Below, one piece after another: positions 18,201-30,100 of a DNA stretch of 64,000 nt. The stretch comes from Paracoccaceae bacterium. Its GTDB lineage: Bacteria; Pseudomonadota; Alphaproteobacteria; Rhodobacterales; Rhodobacteraceae. The stretch's first letter is position 1. Each line of letters starts with the position of its first letter. Under the pieces are notes generated by a model. That model saw nothing but the letters and a program-made list of their open reading frames with translations. It was not told the DNA's origin and made no database searches. Both the position numbers and the translations under genes were made by a program. Location: contig WKFI01000005.1 of the NCBI GenBank assembly GCA_014872875.1, forward strand, positions 744,001 to 808,000. Reading direction: 5' to 3'.

Positions 18201-21115
18201 TCCGTTCGGGTGACAACCAACATCTGCCGATCCTGCTCGTTGCCCTTCGCAGCCCGGGATCCAGCGGCAAACCCATAGGCGGACGACGGGTCCGCATTCG
18301 GCTCGACCGTGTCAAACGCGCCGTGCCATTCAGCCAGATCGAAAGGAACATTCGGCACCAGAACAGCACGGTGGCTGATTGTCGGCGCGCCGCGCTTGGT
18401 CATACGCGGATCTTCCTTGGACTTGCGCGTTGCCAAATTCGCGTTCGGCACATCGTCATGCAGTTTTCCCACGGTGCGCACAATCATGTTCGGGCCGGTC
18501 TCAAACCCCATCGGACCGGGCGTGCCCGTCGGTCTCGGCCCACCACTCGGTGTCTGAGTAGAACTGCGAAGCGCATGCCCAATCGGAATCGCAAAACTTG
18601 GCGCAGCGATTTTTTCGTGGCGTAGAAACCGGAAAAACGGCTTTGTTGCAGAGGCGCTGGCCTCGAGCGCCGGGTAGATGGCGGGATCGCCCTGACCATG
18701 TTTCAGGCGCATCGTGCTTGCCTGGCGCGACGTCCCTCCCGAATATACGGCAGCCAATGCTGTACAATACGGCACTCCAAAGCGGAGCGCCGGCAAGCTT
18801 TTTTCCAATAATTTCTGAGTACGACCAAAGATCTGTATGTCTCGCGAGGCGTCTGTCCCAGAGGTGACATCAACGCCCATCGGGCTGCCGTCCCACGTGG
18901 TAAGCGCCTCCTCGACCATGGCTTCCTGTTGGCCGTTGCCCGCTGGCAGCAAACGCGTGGCGCCGCTTTGATAGCCATCCATCAACGCATTCTTGCGACC
19001 TTTGTCCGGCAGAATGGCGGTGACAAGCCCCTGAATTGCCTTGGCGGCGTCGGCGTCTCCCGACGTTCCGTATTTTATTTCGCGCGCAGTCAAAGGATAC
19101 CATCTGATCCTGTGCCCCGCAGTGGGCAAACCGATGATCGGGCGAACACCTGTAGTCAGATCATCAGCATCGAGCACGACATCTGGCGTGCTCTCTTCAG
19201 ATGGTTGCTTGCGCCCATCTCTGCGTGCCAGGTGGATTGCGGCCTGCGTGCCGGCAGTGCGCATCAAAAAGGTGAGCCCGCCGGTTAGTATCCTTGGCCC
19301 GAGGCTCAGGTCATCCGCGTCCTTCAGCCCCGTGTTCTCTTGATCCCGCTGTCCGGGTTCGAGCTTGGGCGTCGAATTGACTTTGGTGCGCCGTGCCTGC
19401 CTGCGCTGGAACTCGGAATCCGTCGCCGTTCGCAGATCAATGCTGGTCAAATCAAAGCGCGGCAACGACGCATCGGCACCGCATGCCCCGTCAGACAATG
19501 CGAGCAAGCCGCCGGATTGGCTGGCCGGGCGCGCGCCTTGTCGGGCAGAAAGGTGCTGTGCGGCGGCATACTCGGTGGCCGGCCAGAATTCACCGCCTGT
19601 GCGGGTCTTGGCAACTTGAAGCAGTGTCCAGGTGTATCCAGCTTGGGCTTTTGGTACCTTATCGTTCAAACGTGCCGCAACCACGTAGAACCCGTCTTCC
19701 AAGCCTTCTATGTCAACCTCAAGATCTACGGTCAGGCCAAAGGCGCGCGCCAGGACCGGATCGGACTTGATCGCCGCATAGCGTTGGACGATCGGCATCT
19801 CGTTATATGGTTTGACTGGTTCCCGCCCGGTTACCGGATCTGTGCGTTGTTTCTTCAGTTTTTCGGCTTCGCAAGCATGTTTGTACTGAGGCCAAGTCGC
19901 GTATGTCTGAACTTGCTCAGCCTTGGCAAAAGCCTCCTCTCGTGCTGCTCTGTCATGCGCCCGTTTCGGGCACAGCGCGTCTTGTTCCTGCGGTTCTTGT
20001 CCACAGGTGCCATTCGCCAGGCGACTTGCTTCGTCGCAGTAGGCTTTGGCGGTGGGTTCCCGTGCAATGCCAAGATCCTGATTCAAAGTCTTGTACTCTC
20101 TGAGCTTCAGCGCGCGACGGACCGCGTTCACGAGGTCGGTCTTGGTGAACGAGTTGACTTTCGCCTCCTCAGGTAAATCGATCGTGTTACCGAAAGCCTC
20201 CTGCAGGTCGGAACGATGCTTTACGGTGAATTGATCTGCGTCGAGAATCTCGCGCACCTTGGCATAAAGATCGTCGGCAGGCAGCGCTGTGCGGCATTTT
20301 TCTTCTGCTTCGGCCCGGCAACCGGGGTCGCCATGGGCCTCGGCCAATGACAGGCAAAGCTCGTGTGCACGCTGCTGGTCAAGGGCCAGCGCCAGGTCTG
20401 CATGCGGCACCGGCAAGACACCTGCAATCGGCTCTCTTTTTTTCATTCCCGCGCTCAGGACCTGGCCATCCAGACCAAAGTGCTCCTGTTCCAGAGGCTG
20501 AACGGCGGCAGAGCCTGATTTGAGCGTGTCGCTGGCACTTATTCCTTCGTTTTCCTGCGAAACTTTGAGCGCTTCGACCAAATCACCCCAACGTCCCGGC
20601 TCCAATTCCTTGATACCGGGCTCGGAGCCGAGGTTGGGACCACCGTTGCAATTTCCCTCGTCTTGGGCTTTGGCCTCTGCTTCGGCCCTCGCATCGCGTA
20701 TGGGTGCGTCCGAGCCAAGGCAGCGCTTCCATAGTTGAGCCGCCTCTCGTAGCCGATCCTTTCGCTCCCGACTGTCAGCGGCCCCGTCCCCGGCGACAGA
20801 GGGCAACCCCTGCACCTCCGCTTCAAGCACGACCGCTTCTTCGTCCTCGGAACTCGGGCTCAGCGGCGACAGCGCCGCAGAGTTGCGCAGCGGAACAAAC
20901 ACAAGCTCCACACGGTCGCGAAGGCCCTCGCTTATGTCCTGCGGCCAGCTTTGCAGTCCATAATCGCCGTTTCCGTCCGGTTTCGGTTCAAGCTGCAAGG
21001 TAAGCTGAGCCCGGGTTTCGGACTTGAGACCCGATGCAAGCACGTAGTGATCCACAGAGACCGGAATTGGCTCGTCTATGTCATTGCCGCCAGAAATACC
21101 AATCCGTGCCACCAT
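15284..21115 (-). CDS. Giant uncharacterised protein (1943 aa)
   Basis: Single uninterrupted 5.8-kb ORF. The start codon overlaps the stop of the upstream 3231-aa ORF (TGATG). No family recognised by eye and no signal peptide. Confidence 0.85.
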   Translation of the reverse strand: MVARIGISGGNDIDEPIPVSVDHYVLASGLKSETRAQLTLQLEPKPDGNGDYGLQSWPQDISEGLRDRVELVFVPLRNSAALSPLSPSSEDEEAVVLEAEVQGLPSVAGDGAADSRERKDRLREAAQLWKRCLGSDAPIRDARAEAEAKAQDEGNCNGGPNLGSEPGIKELEPGRWGDLVEALKVSQENEGISASDTLKSGSAAVQPLEQEHFGLDGQVLSAGMKKREPIAGVLPVPHADLALALDQQRAHELCLSLAEAHGDPGCRAEAEEKCRTALPADDLYAKVREILDADQFTVKHRSDLQEAFGNTIDLPEEAKVNSFTKTDLVNAVRRALKLREYKTLNQDLGIAREPTAKAYCDEASRLANGTCGQEPQEQDALCPKRAHDRAAREEAFAKAEQVQTYATWPQYKHACEAEKLKKQRTDPVTGREPVKPYNEMPIVQRYAAIKSDPVLARAFGLTVDLEVDIEGLEDGFYVVAARLNDKVPKAQAGYTWTLLQVAKTRTGGEFWPATEYAAAQHLSARQGARPASQSGGLLALSDGACGADASLPRFDLTSIDLRTATDSEFQRRQARRTKVNSTPKLEPGQRDQENTGLKDADDLSLGPRILTGGLTFLMRTAGTQAAIHLARRDGRKQPSEESTPDVVLDADDLTTGVRPIIGLPTAGHRIRWYPLTAREIKYGTSGDADAAKAIQGLVTAILPDKGRKNALMDGYQSGATRLLPAGNGQQEAMVEEALTTWDGSPMGVDVTSGTDASRDIQIFGRTQKLLEKSLPALRFGVPYCTALAAVYSGGTSRQASTMRLKHGQGDPAIYPALEASASATKPFFRFLRHEKIAAPSFAIPIGHALRSSTQTPSGGPRPTGTPGPMGFETGPNMIVRTVGKLHDDVPNANLATRKSKEDPRMTKRGAPTISHRAVLVPNVPFDLAEWHGAFDTVEPNADPSSAYGFAAGSRAAKGNEQDRQMLVVTRTELERGLNNRQSVKSRTYTDFPQSEQAKGWVLGDAVLKTAGRYTPASGVPSQQVSDAQVNRFFPDPFATQLVFAIRRKGEADYLDGGPLIYDVQPADAPHDRLPVIVTVQAGPREARTKPVRSVNDIVSVGPESAARKFCMDAAGDGFASILNKNGVAAKELRLLLRPGEDFEIDTWVLPARDALAREHALIQSLAAFLCNCGQQGSQSARAAMVAGAKERLPATFSLSLVAHLNNLPVEDVGYVAPGGLAALDNSALKALGRAVSDTLRKTPLPELVGFTTLSAVHASNRAASKPVAPPAAEAPFDADNGQLPALDMSNATPRPMRATRPSRLDQSPKVALSISAPRSTHLILDGAVPFDAMANDVVEIVADVTLPGSSTFDDKNRGRSLQNRRRGAWPPLRTQDGSPRTYLNEAGEEILLYRDAEDLFGFKVRQDGRVSFDTARVTLLRVEGLPRDLPGGLLDLRALFLDAGPGKARIAHRHVFPDGKSRRMSVRVNALSRTLDDMRTAARVVSAGDPWLSEGVGEGLVYTEGDHIPAEPVPAEYQCNLSEQVEIFLPATIRPEKPNAKTPVPLLDASTKPLPGGDGLVHHRSASVRIPLGREWFSSGEDELLGIVLWPPALGRENGTTVKIPDRYDGGSERLVDLDAMSGADLKFSDDDLGPGGPFISRRGSDPVRGGMETEPVLSASALADLSRSEPDIRRAVFVPDVLMPLDQGDRDKDEGEEKAGAAGVPPMRVGLAVYTPRFDVEREEWYVDVTLDPANSPDGFVRFGLVRYQPHAIPELRCSPPVVQWAQPLSARTAEVKRTGAGIRVEVTGPASRGRVPLEFRDTPLAHGSGVNLNALNSEPAMRLTLFKEHRRTVGDVRREGVKRKKSTNELLTDADWVLVLPQQCTTSETTWRHTIDLRDYDVPETDVEGLKLLIEEIEHFRPATYSDEPVETALHAQWRTRFQETGPRFSATIDLGWEDAI

Positions 21116-24100
21116 CAGAAAAAATCCCTGCTGTTTGGAACATCGTCGAAGGTTTTGTCGAGATAGCTGCCAAAATCCTTGTCCGGACAGAGGGCATCTG
21201 TTTCCACCAGAGGGGCGTCGCTGCCCGTGCCATCACCGCCAGCAAACCGGGTGCCGCCAGGCCCGAGCAAAGACGCGTGAGCCTGACCAGAAAAGCCCTC
21301 ACCTTCCTGTTTCCAGACCGTGACGGAAAAGTCGAAATCCTTGAAACCAATCGAGAAGGAGTAGGTGAATACGGCCTCCCCGGACATGTTGCCGTTCACC
21401 ATGCCCAGACGCACCGACAGCGACGCTCCAAAGCCAAAGATCCAAATCCGGGCTGAACCGCCAATATAGAACGTCCCGGTGATCTCGGTCAGCTTTTGAT
21501 TGCTCGCCAGTGTGATCTGGCGAACATAGATGCCCGACATCAAACGGCCCTGCCCCGTCAACGGGCCAAAACCAAAAGCCGCCGCGCCGCCAAATTCGAA
21601 TTGCGCCTCGAAGCCGACGATACCGTCTGCATTGGCTTCGATGGCAAAAAAGCCTGACCCGCCAAAGGGAAGGTACGAAATGGTGAACGGATTCGAGCGT
21701 GAGGACAGCGCAGCACGGAAACGCGCTGCGCCGGGTCCAAAGGGCAGAATGGCCGAGGTGCGCAGAGCAATGTTGAAGAACGACGCTGCTCCAATCGAGA
21801 ACATGCCCAGGTTCATCGAATAGCCTGCCTCTACTCCAGGCAGATCGAAGCGCGGCAGGATAAACGCGCCCGAGCCTTCGGAAGGCGACAGGATCGATTG
21901 CAGATCCTGAAGGAATTGAAGCTCGGTGCCGATTACATAGTCGTCATAGGTGATGTCAAAACGAGGTTTTGAGCCGCCGCTGGTTTCGAACGTGGCGCCC
22001 TTGAACTTCAGAGTCAGCGCATCAAAAGCGTCGCCCACCAGTTTGATATCAAAGGCACCAATGGTGCCTTTTGACGAGAACTCGATCGATGGCTGGAATC
22101 GATTCAGCTTGATGACGATACCGGTGCGAACATCCAGTCGCGTTTTTTTTGCGGGTGCAAAGATACCGCCCGTGGCTTTGGTCACCGGATCGCCCAGCGG
22201 AACGCCATAGCGATAGCGCATCTGAATCTCGGACGGGACGAGATCCAGCAAGTAATCCTCGATCTGCGCGCGGATCGCCGCAAGGTCGACAAAACGCATG
22301 ATGTCTCCGCGCAGGATTTCGGACAGTACGTTGGCAGCCTGTTTGCCGATCAGAATGGGCGCGGACGCTTCATTGCTCCATTGGGTGATGAAAGATGTGA
22401 GAAAGCGGCGTTGTTTCGGGTCGCTTAGGGGCTTACCTTTTTTTTCGATCAGATGCTTCAGCCAGGCCGCGTCGGCGGCAAGCGCATCATTAGCCAGCGT
22501 TGGGATTTCATTCGTCGGTGCCGGGCTAAAGCCGTCTAGGCCAAAGTGGTGCGGCGCCGGGCGCACGGCAATTTCTTTGGTCAGCGTGTCTGCCAGAACC
22601 TCGGGGGTCTGCCCCACCAGGGTGGTTCGCAGCTTTATGGCTTCGTCGTAAAATCCTGCAAGCGAATAGTTGTCATCACCGATGCTGACCTTCGGAGTCA
22701 GGATGTAGTCTTTTACAAATACATCCAGTTCGCTGAGAACGGCAGTCTCGGCCCGGCGCAGCTCGGACCGAAGGTGGGCGACAAGCTTGTCAAACTCGGC
22801 TTCGGCCTGCAGGGTGATCTCTCGGATCTCGGCCAGCTCTTGTTTGGGATCGAACGTGGTGTCGATTTTGACTCCGACAAACTGAAGCGGCGGAGGCCCA
22901 TTTTCGAGCGGCGCGCGCAGGTCCTGCAGCCGTGCGAAATTCGCGGGGTCCGTCTGTCCGGCTCGGCCCGCAATGGTCCCGAGTTCCTGTTCCAGGTCCT
23001 TGAGGTACGGGCCGACCTTTTCAAGCTCCCGCAGATTGGCGTCAAGCCCGTCAAAGACGGCCAGCTGCCTGACCCAGGGGACATTCTGGATCTCGACCAG
23101 TTCTTTCACCAGATCAGTCAGCGATTGCGATTGAGCGCGCAGGACACCGACAACGTCCTTCAGCAGGCCCGCCACATGGATTGTTGTGCTGTGTTCAAGC
23201 CTGCTCAGCTGGACCGAATAGTCTTTGGCTGTTTTCCGGGCGTCTGCCACAAGCCCTTCGAAATAGTCGGTCTCGACCGCAGCCTTGGTCACAAGACCGG
23301 ACAGCGCGACCCAGGGCAGGCTGCCGCCAAACAACCGGTCGACTGCTGTGGCGACGGCAGTAGCGGAAGTTTCCAAAGCGCCCAGCACCTTGGGATAGCG
23401 GGCGGCAAAGCTCTGAATGTCCGAAGGCAGACGTGAAGCCGTGTCAAAGAACGCCTCGAGATCCGTACTACAGAGATCCAGCTCGTCGATGGCCCTCAGC
23501 TGCTTGCGAAGCTGGACGGCACCACGGTCAGCCAACACCATGTCGCCATGGGCAACCGCCAATGCAGAGCTGACCTTGGCCAGTTCGGGCAGCACCTCTT
23601 CCAGATCGGTTTCGAGCATGATGGCAAAAGAGTTGATCCGCTCCTGCGCCTCGTCCGGCACATCCTCGACAAAGTCCTGCATCCTGGCCTTGACACCGGG
23701 CAACTCGGCATAAGCTTTTTCCAGCGCCTCTTTCAGTTCGGCCTGGGCCGCGTAAACGCGTGTTGCAGGGGATTTGCCACCCGGTAGGACGCCCCCCTCA
23801 TAGGCAACATACAAAAGCTCGGGTCCGGTCTCCCATTCGAAGGGTCTGACTTCGAATGGCGTGGTCACCCGTTTGGGATCCGAAAGCGCCAACCCGTCGG
23901 GACGATAATATCCGACGATCTTGCGCAGCGGTGCCAGATAATCGTTTGCCGCTTTGCATATTTCGTCTGCGCCAAGTTGAACGGGTCCGATGAACACCTC
24001 AAGCAAGTCGATGGACGCCTCCAGAACAGGCTTGGGTGTTTTGGCCTGACCGGCTTCGTCAAAAGACCTGCGAAACGCGTCTGCGGTCGTGATCAGCTGT

Positions 24101-27100
24101 GTGATGAATGCAAGCTCCTCGGCATAGTCGCGGCGAACTTGGTCCATGAGGAGTTTAACGTCCTGCAGCAAAGTCTCGGCCACCGTCAGGACATCGGCGA
24201 CAAAGGGAATGATCAGCTCTTCGAGCTGGTCATAAGCTTCCTGTTCAAGCTTGCCTTTGAGATTGACAAGGTCGGCCTCGATCCGGGTCCTGGTCCCGTC
24301 GATGACATCATTTGCGTCATTGCCGAGTTTCTGCAGGCGATCCCGGATCTGCGTTTCCGCGTTTTGCCCTATCGAAACCGCTCGCTCGGTCGGGAAATTG
24401 CCCGACGAAAAATCAAAAAAAATATCCGAGTAGTTTCTCGTTTGCAGGAACTCATCCAACAACCATCGTGCCGGATTACTCTGGCCAAACAGGTCCTTCA
24501 ACCTGTCAGGCTCCAGCGCAAAATGAATGACATGCCCCAAAAGGCCCCGCACTTCTCCTGGTGGCAAAGACACCAGTTCCCGCAAACGCTCGGCGTCCGC
24601 GTATAGCCGTGCAAGGATGGTGTTGACCTCGGCGGCGTTCACACCTGGGCTGACAACCAGGTCTTCCGCCGGAATCGGTGTCCAGGAAGGCAAGCGGATC
24701 GGGACCAGATCCATGCGCTTGCGTTCGTCAGGAACCAGTATGGCCGGCAGCGCGCGGGCCAGACTCAGGCGTTGTTCCTTCAGAAAAGCGTCGGCCAGGC
24801 TCTCTAGAATACTCGGCAGGCCATTGACTGCCGTCTTGAAGATCCCCCAAAGGGCATCAAACCGTTCGCGGAAGGCGCCTTCTATCCGCGCCACCGGGTT
24901 GGCGAGAGAACGTTTGAGGGCGTTGATGAAACGGCGACCGGCTTCGTAGACGGCCCCCAGAGACAGTGCAAAGGCGATAGCGTCGCTTTGAATTGCGCTG
25001 TCACGCAACGCATTGCGCAAGGCGTTCAGGCCGCTGTCGAGTTCCGGGAAAATCTCGCGGATTGTAATGGCGCTGATGTCTGACGGGGCGACCGATTGTT
25101 GTTCCTCGACCAGCTTGGCTTCAAGCACGTCCCAGCTCGACCGGATATCTTCAACCGCTTGGGCCAGCGGTTTGACCACTTGCAGACGCACCAGTTCGGC
25201 GCCTTCTGCCGCCTGGCCCGCAATGTCTGCGGACCGGTTCGAAATCTGCTGCTCAAGCTCTCGCGCTTCATCAGGCAATTGGTCGAGAGCACCGACCAAA
25301 CCCTCTTGCAGTTGGCCTGCACCGTATCGGATCTGTTCATCCAATGCCGGCATGCCGGTGTTCGGGCTTTGCAGGCCTTCAAGGACTTCCATCAAATCCT
25401 TGAGGCTGACCAACCCCAAGATCTTGGCACTGTCATCAAAGATCTTCTTGTAGATGTCACGGACGGCGGCATCAGCCGCATCTTTTTCGGTTTGGCCCTG
25501 CCCGCGTTTCCCCATGTTTGAAGGCGTCAGGCGGCGGTTGCGCGTCTGCTTGTCGTCGGATTTTGACGCGGCCGTATGATCGAACCAGTCAGCCAACTCG
25601 GCAAAGCTGTCAGAGACAGGCACAGCAAGCGAGGTGTCGTTGGTCAGGACCCCCAAGCCGCGCGAGAAGGCCACCATATGCCCTGAAGGCCGGAACACTC
25701 CGCCCGAATTGTCCCCCTTGGTGCCCATATTCTGTTTCTTCTGGTCCTCTTGAACCAGGTTCAGGAACAGCTCGCTGGCATTATTTGGAAGGACAGCGCC
25801 AGGTTCGACCTCGGGAAAGCCGTCGCGCAGAAAGGCAAAGTCGAACCGCGCGCGCAGAGGGCCATAGGTGGTGCCAACCAGTCGCTCGGCCTGGCGCGCG
25901 CGGATCCGGGCCACGTCAACCATTGGATAAAACGGCGGCTGGTCTGCACCCTGCATCACCGGGTTGCTTGCAAAGTTGCCCATTTGCGGATCCAGAACAG
26001 AATAGCCGTCTGTTCTGGACCCAATCGCGCCAACGGTTTCAAAGCGCCCGCTGACCTTGAGGGTCCAGTGATCCGTTTCGAGGCTGGTCGAACCGGCCTT
26101 GAGCTCAGGCGCGTAGCGCCGCTTGCCACCATCAAAACGCACCGTGCGGATGTGGCGGACAGGATCGACTGCGGCGGCTTCGGCCCCCTCGTCCGGTGAT
26201 GGTGTCCGGTTGTAATACGCCGCAAGCTCGGCCAGGCTGGCGTGATCATTGGCGGTGACGTTATCGACAAATATCAGCGGCAGGTCCGATTTTGCCCCAT
26301 CGACCTCCATCTCAAAGCGTATATTGGCCTCGGCCAGCGGGGCGGTGCGCGGCCAAAACGCCAGCGCGTTTCTCTTGGTCAGGCCGATCCGGCCCTGCGC
26401 GCTGACCTTGCCCACCTCTACTGCGTGATCCGGATCCACGATATCAGGGGTTTGTGCGGTCAGGATGTTCAGCAGCTCAACCGGGAACATTCGCCCTTCG
26501 AAGGGTTGAAAGATCGCAGGGAAGCGTTTTTCGGGCTTGCCCAACCGAATGAACTTGCGCTGACGCAGGTACGCGCGGATACCGCCGTCAGGGTCGCGCA
26601 GAAACTCGCGCTGGGTCACCTTGACCAGCGAAGCCCGGTGTCCCAGCGGGAAGAGGAACCCCCTGTAGGTGACCTCGCTGAACACATCGCGAGACAAGAC
26701 GGTCCATTGCTGCCATCGCTCGATCGACAGCGCATCAAAGAGCCCCTGCCTGTCGCCAATGCGCAAGGCAGCAGCCGGAGGCTCGAAACTGCTGTCATGT
26801 CGCAGCGTGCCGCCCAGCGCGCTAAGCGACAACTCGGTCACCTCCAACGGGCGCGGCTGATACAGCGCCGAACCATCCTGAAGGTCTATCAGCCGGTGGC
26901 GGGGCTCCGGCTCGACTTGTGAAGAATCGCTCACCAAGGCGTCCGCCGCATTGCGCCGGCCCAACACGGGCAATCCCCATCCCGAGGACAGCATCACCAG
27001 CTCGTGCCGGTCGAACGCATCCAGCGTCGTGCGAAAGCGGGCGTCACGGTTTTTCGTATCAGCCCTGTCTGATGCCTCAAAAAACGCCTTGCAGAATGCA

Positions 27101-30100
27101 GCAACCCTGTCGCGCGGTGTAGGGGTTACCTGCGGCTGATCAACATAGGCAAAGGCGTGGTCGGCAGAGACCTCACCTGTCTCGTCAAGATCCTCGGGAT
27201 TGCCGCCAGAGCCCAAAAAGGTAACTGTCCTCGCTCCGACCGGATCAGCCCCCTTGCCGTAGAACCAGGGCGGTACGGGTCCGCGTGTCGGCGCTGCGGC
27301 CAAGCCAACAACCTTGCCATTCGGCAATTCCTGCAGAGCGTTTCCATAGGTGCGACCCCAAAGCGCCTCGCTGCGCAAATCCGGAGAGTGGACCGCGCGC
27401 AGGCCGGGGTCTTCGGCTTCGATCAGGAAATCGGCGGTCCAGAGCGGCTGGCCAGCGGGGGGAGTGATCTCTTCACGGGCAAAGATCGCATCCGGCGGAC
27501 GCCCCGTGGAACGGCTGATAACCACCGCGTCCTGATGCGGTGACAGAATCAAGCGCGCCGGAATTTCGATGGCCGTCTCGAACGGACCCGGTGGATGGCG
27601 CAGGGTTGCCTGAATGTTCGACAACCGCGTCGCCGAGGTGACAAAAGGTCCGGACTCGAACCCAAGATGGTCCAGCATCGCACCCGGGCTGACGCTCAGT
27701 GTACGCTGACTGAGCCGGTCCAGACGCCCGCTTTCGTCCGGCGCGTAGATCCGCGCGGCGCGGCGGGTCACTGCAAGCTCGAAATCCGAGAAATTGGTGA
27801 GACCCGCCAGCGTAAAGGGCAAAACCGAGCGTGGAACGCGGGCGGCGGCGTCTTCGGGTTGATCCAGGTGGCGCCGGTCCAGCCGAACCAGCTCGGCCCA
27901 ATCTGCGCAACTGACCCGAAAGACCAGCCGTGAGGGATTGGCCAAGCGACCCTGCATCAGGCCGTCATGCGATTGCCGTTTGATCTGCGCCGTGTCGTCA
28001 TAGGCGAGGATCTGGTTTATGAATGCCTTGCGAAGAGACTCCTTCCGAATTTTCAGGTGCCCAAAATCTATGTTCGCTCCGGCCAGCCAGCCCGGCGCCT
28101 TGTTACCGTCAAGTGTAAAGACAAACTCGACATTCTCGGCGCGGCTGTCCTTGGGCCAATGCTTGGCCCCGGGGTTATCAACGGAGCCATCACCCACACT
28201 GACCGCGATCATTTCGTCCCGGTAATACGTGCGGAACAACTGATACGCGGGCACCGCTTGTTCCAGAAGACCTTCAACCACAAGCGCCGCCGAGAAGTCT
28301 TCATCCACTTTGCGGACCGCATCCGCTTCGGGCGAGTCATCGGGCCTTGCGATAATCGCCTTGTAGGTCTCGGACACCCGGTCGAACATACCTTTCAGAA
28401 AGACCGGTGCCCGCTCGCGGGTCAGCTGGCGCTGAACGTGACGCGCCAGCGCGCGGGCATCGACGTCCAAACCGACATTCCCGATGTAGATGCGCTGGTC
28501 GGCAGGGAAGCGCGCGCCATACTTCGGCTTGCTTCGATCCCAAAACGCGCTCTGAAACTGGTTGAACGGCCGGGCATCAGTGCAATTTTTCGAGTCTTTT
28601 TCACCCTTTGCCTCGCACAGCGCAAAACGAGCATTTTTTTCTTTTTCAACCTTTGCCCTGCACAGCTCAAACCGAAATGTCTTGCGCGTTTTCAGGTCTG
28701 GCAAGCGGTTCAGGGCTTCATCTAGTTGAATTGCCTTGCCGGGATCAATTTCAAACCACCCCGTCGGGGCGGTCTCGCCCTTTGGCTCGAAATTGATTTT
28801 TCCGGTGGCTCGCTCGACCCAGACCCGTGTCAATTCCAGGTCCACATCCGGCATGGGTTCAGGTTTGGGCAGGTAGACGGCTTCTTCAAAAAGGTGCTGA
28901 CCGGGGAAATCGATCGCGATTAGAGGGCGCGCATCGTCGCCAGAGCCGCCGTTGTGAACAGGCGCAGCACAAACGTTGTTGTCCTTGACCAGCTCTGGCT
29001 GCCAATCTTCATCATAGGCCAACCAGACGCCATCAAATCGGAAGCCCAGCCACAGCAGGTCGTCGCTGCGCGCAGCCCGGAGTGTTGCCCGGGACAAATC
29101 GATCCGTGTGCCAAGTTCCGGACCCAGTCGAATTGTACTGACAAGGGTGTCGGCTTCCACATCGACCCACCTTGGCAGCCAGATAATGCGCAGATCCGTA
29201 GGTTCAAATGTCAGTCGCGAAAAACTGGCATCCGGCAGGCCGGCTGTATGTTCCAGAAGCAGCATGTTGACTTCAAGCCAGCTGAGCCGCCGTCGCTCTG
29301 TTCGGGCAATTGCCCAGACGATCGAAACCTGCTGGCCCCATCGGCGGGCAAACGGATCCGAAAACGCAGGGGGATCGGACTTGCGCTTGCCCTCCCGTTT
29401 GAATTTGGCGCCATCGTCTGCGGGAGAAAGCGTGGCCCCCCGCAAAACCAGGCGACCGACCGGGGTTTCGATTTTTTGCGGTTTTGTGCTGATGAAATCA
29501 GCGTCGAAACTCAGGCTGAAATCCGGATTCGACTGTCCTGTTTCCTTTTCCGCCCGTAACATCAGACGGCCCGCTAGCTCGTTGAATAAACCCGAGCCAT
29601 GAGTTTTTATGTCCTTGTTTTTCTCATGAATGCTGAACGTGTAGAAAGAGAACTGTCCCGGCAAGACCGCTTCGGCCAACGCCCCCCCATCGCGGCGTTC
29701 TGATTCACTGCGCAGCAAGAAGACACCTGTCTGCAAGCCGGATTCGTCTTCCTCGGACAGGGCCTGCAGCTGCGGACTGGGACCAAATTGGGTCAGCCAG
29801 ACGGTCGGCCCCTGGCCGCCCAAAAGCATGACCGTGTTCGCGTTCGATCGAACCGCTGTTCCAAGGAGTTCAAAGGTATCCGGATCGTAGTGTTCTCGCT
29901 CGGCCTCACCGGCCAATTCGGCTGCCTTTTTCCCGGCGGTATCCACGTTCTGCTCAGCTTCGGACGGCATCATCCAGCCAAAAGTCACCAGTTGCAGGGT
30001 CAAGGCAGGATCACCGATATGCAGTTGCGTATTGCCCGGGACTGCGAGTGGCAAGACGGAAAAAACCAAGTGACTATGCAGAACAAGCCTGACTTCAGCT

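Noticed and set aside
22546-23436. 296-aa plus-strand ORF (and similar ORFs such as 19340-20176, 27967-28725, 16427-17521)
   Set aside because: Antisense shadows of the two giant minus-strand genes in GC-rich DNA.
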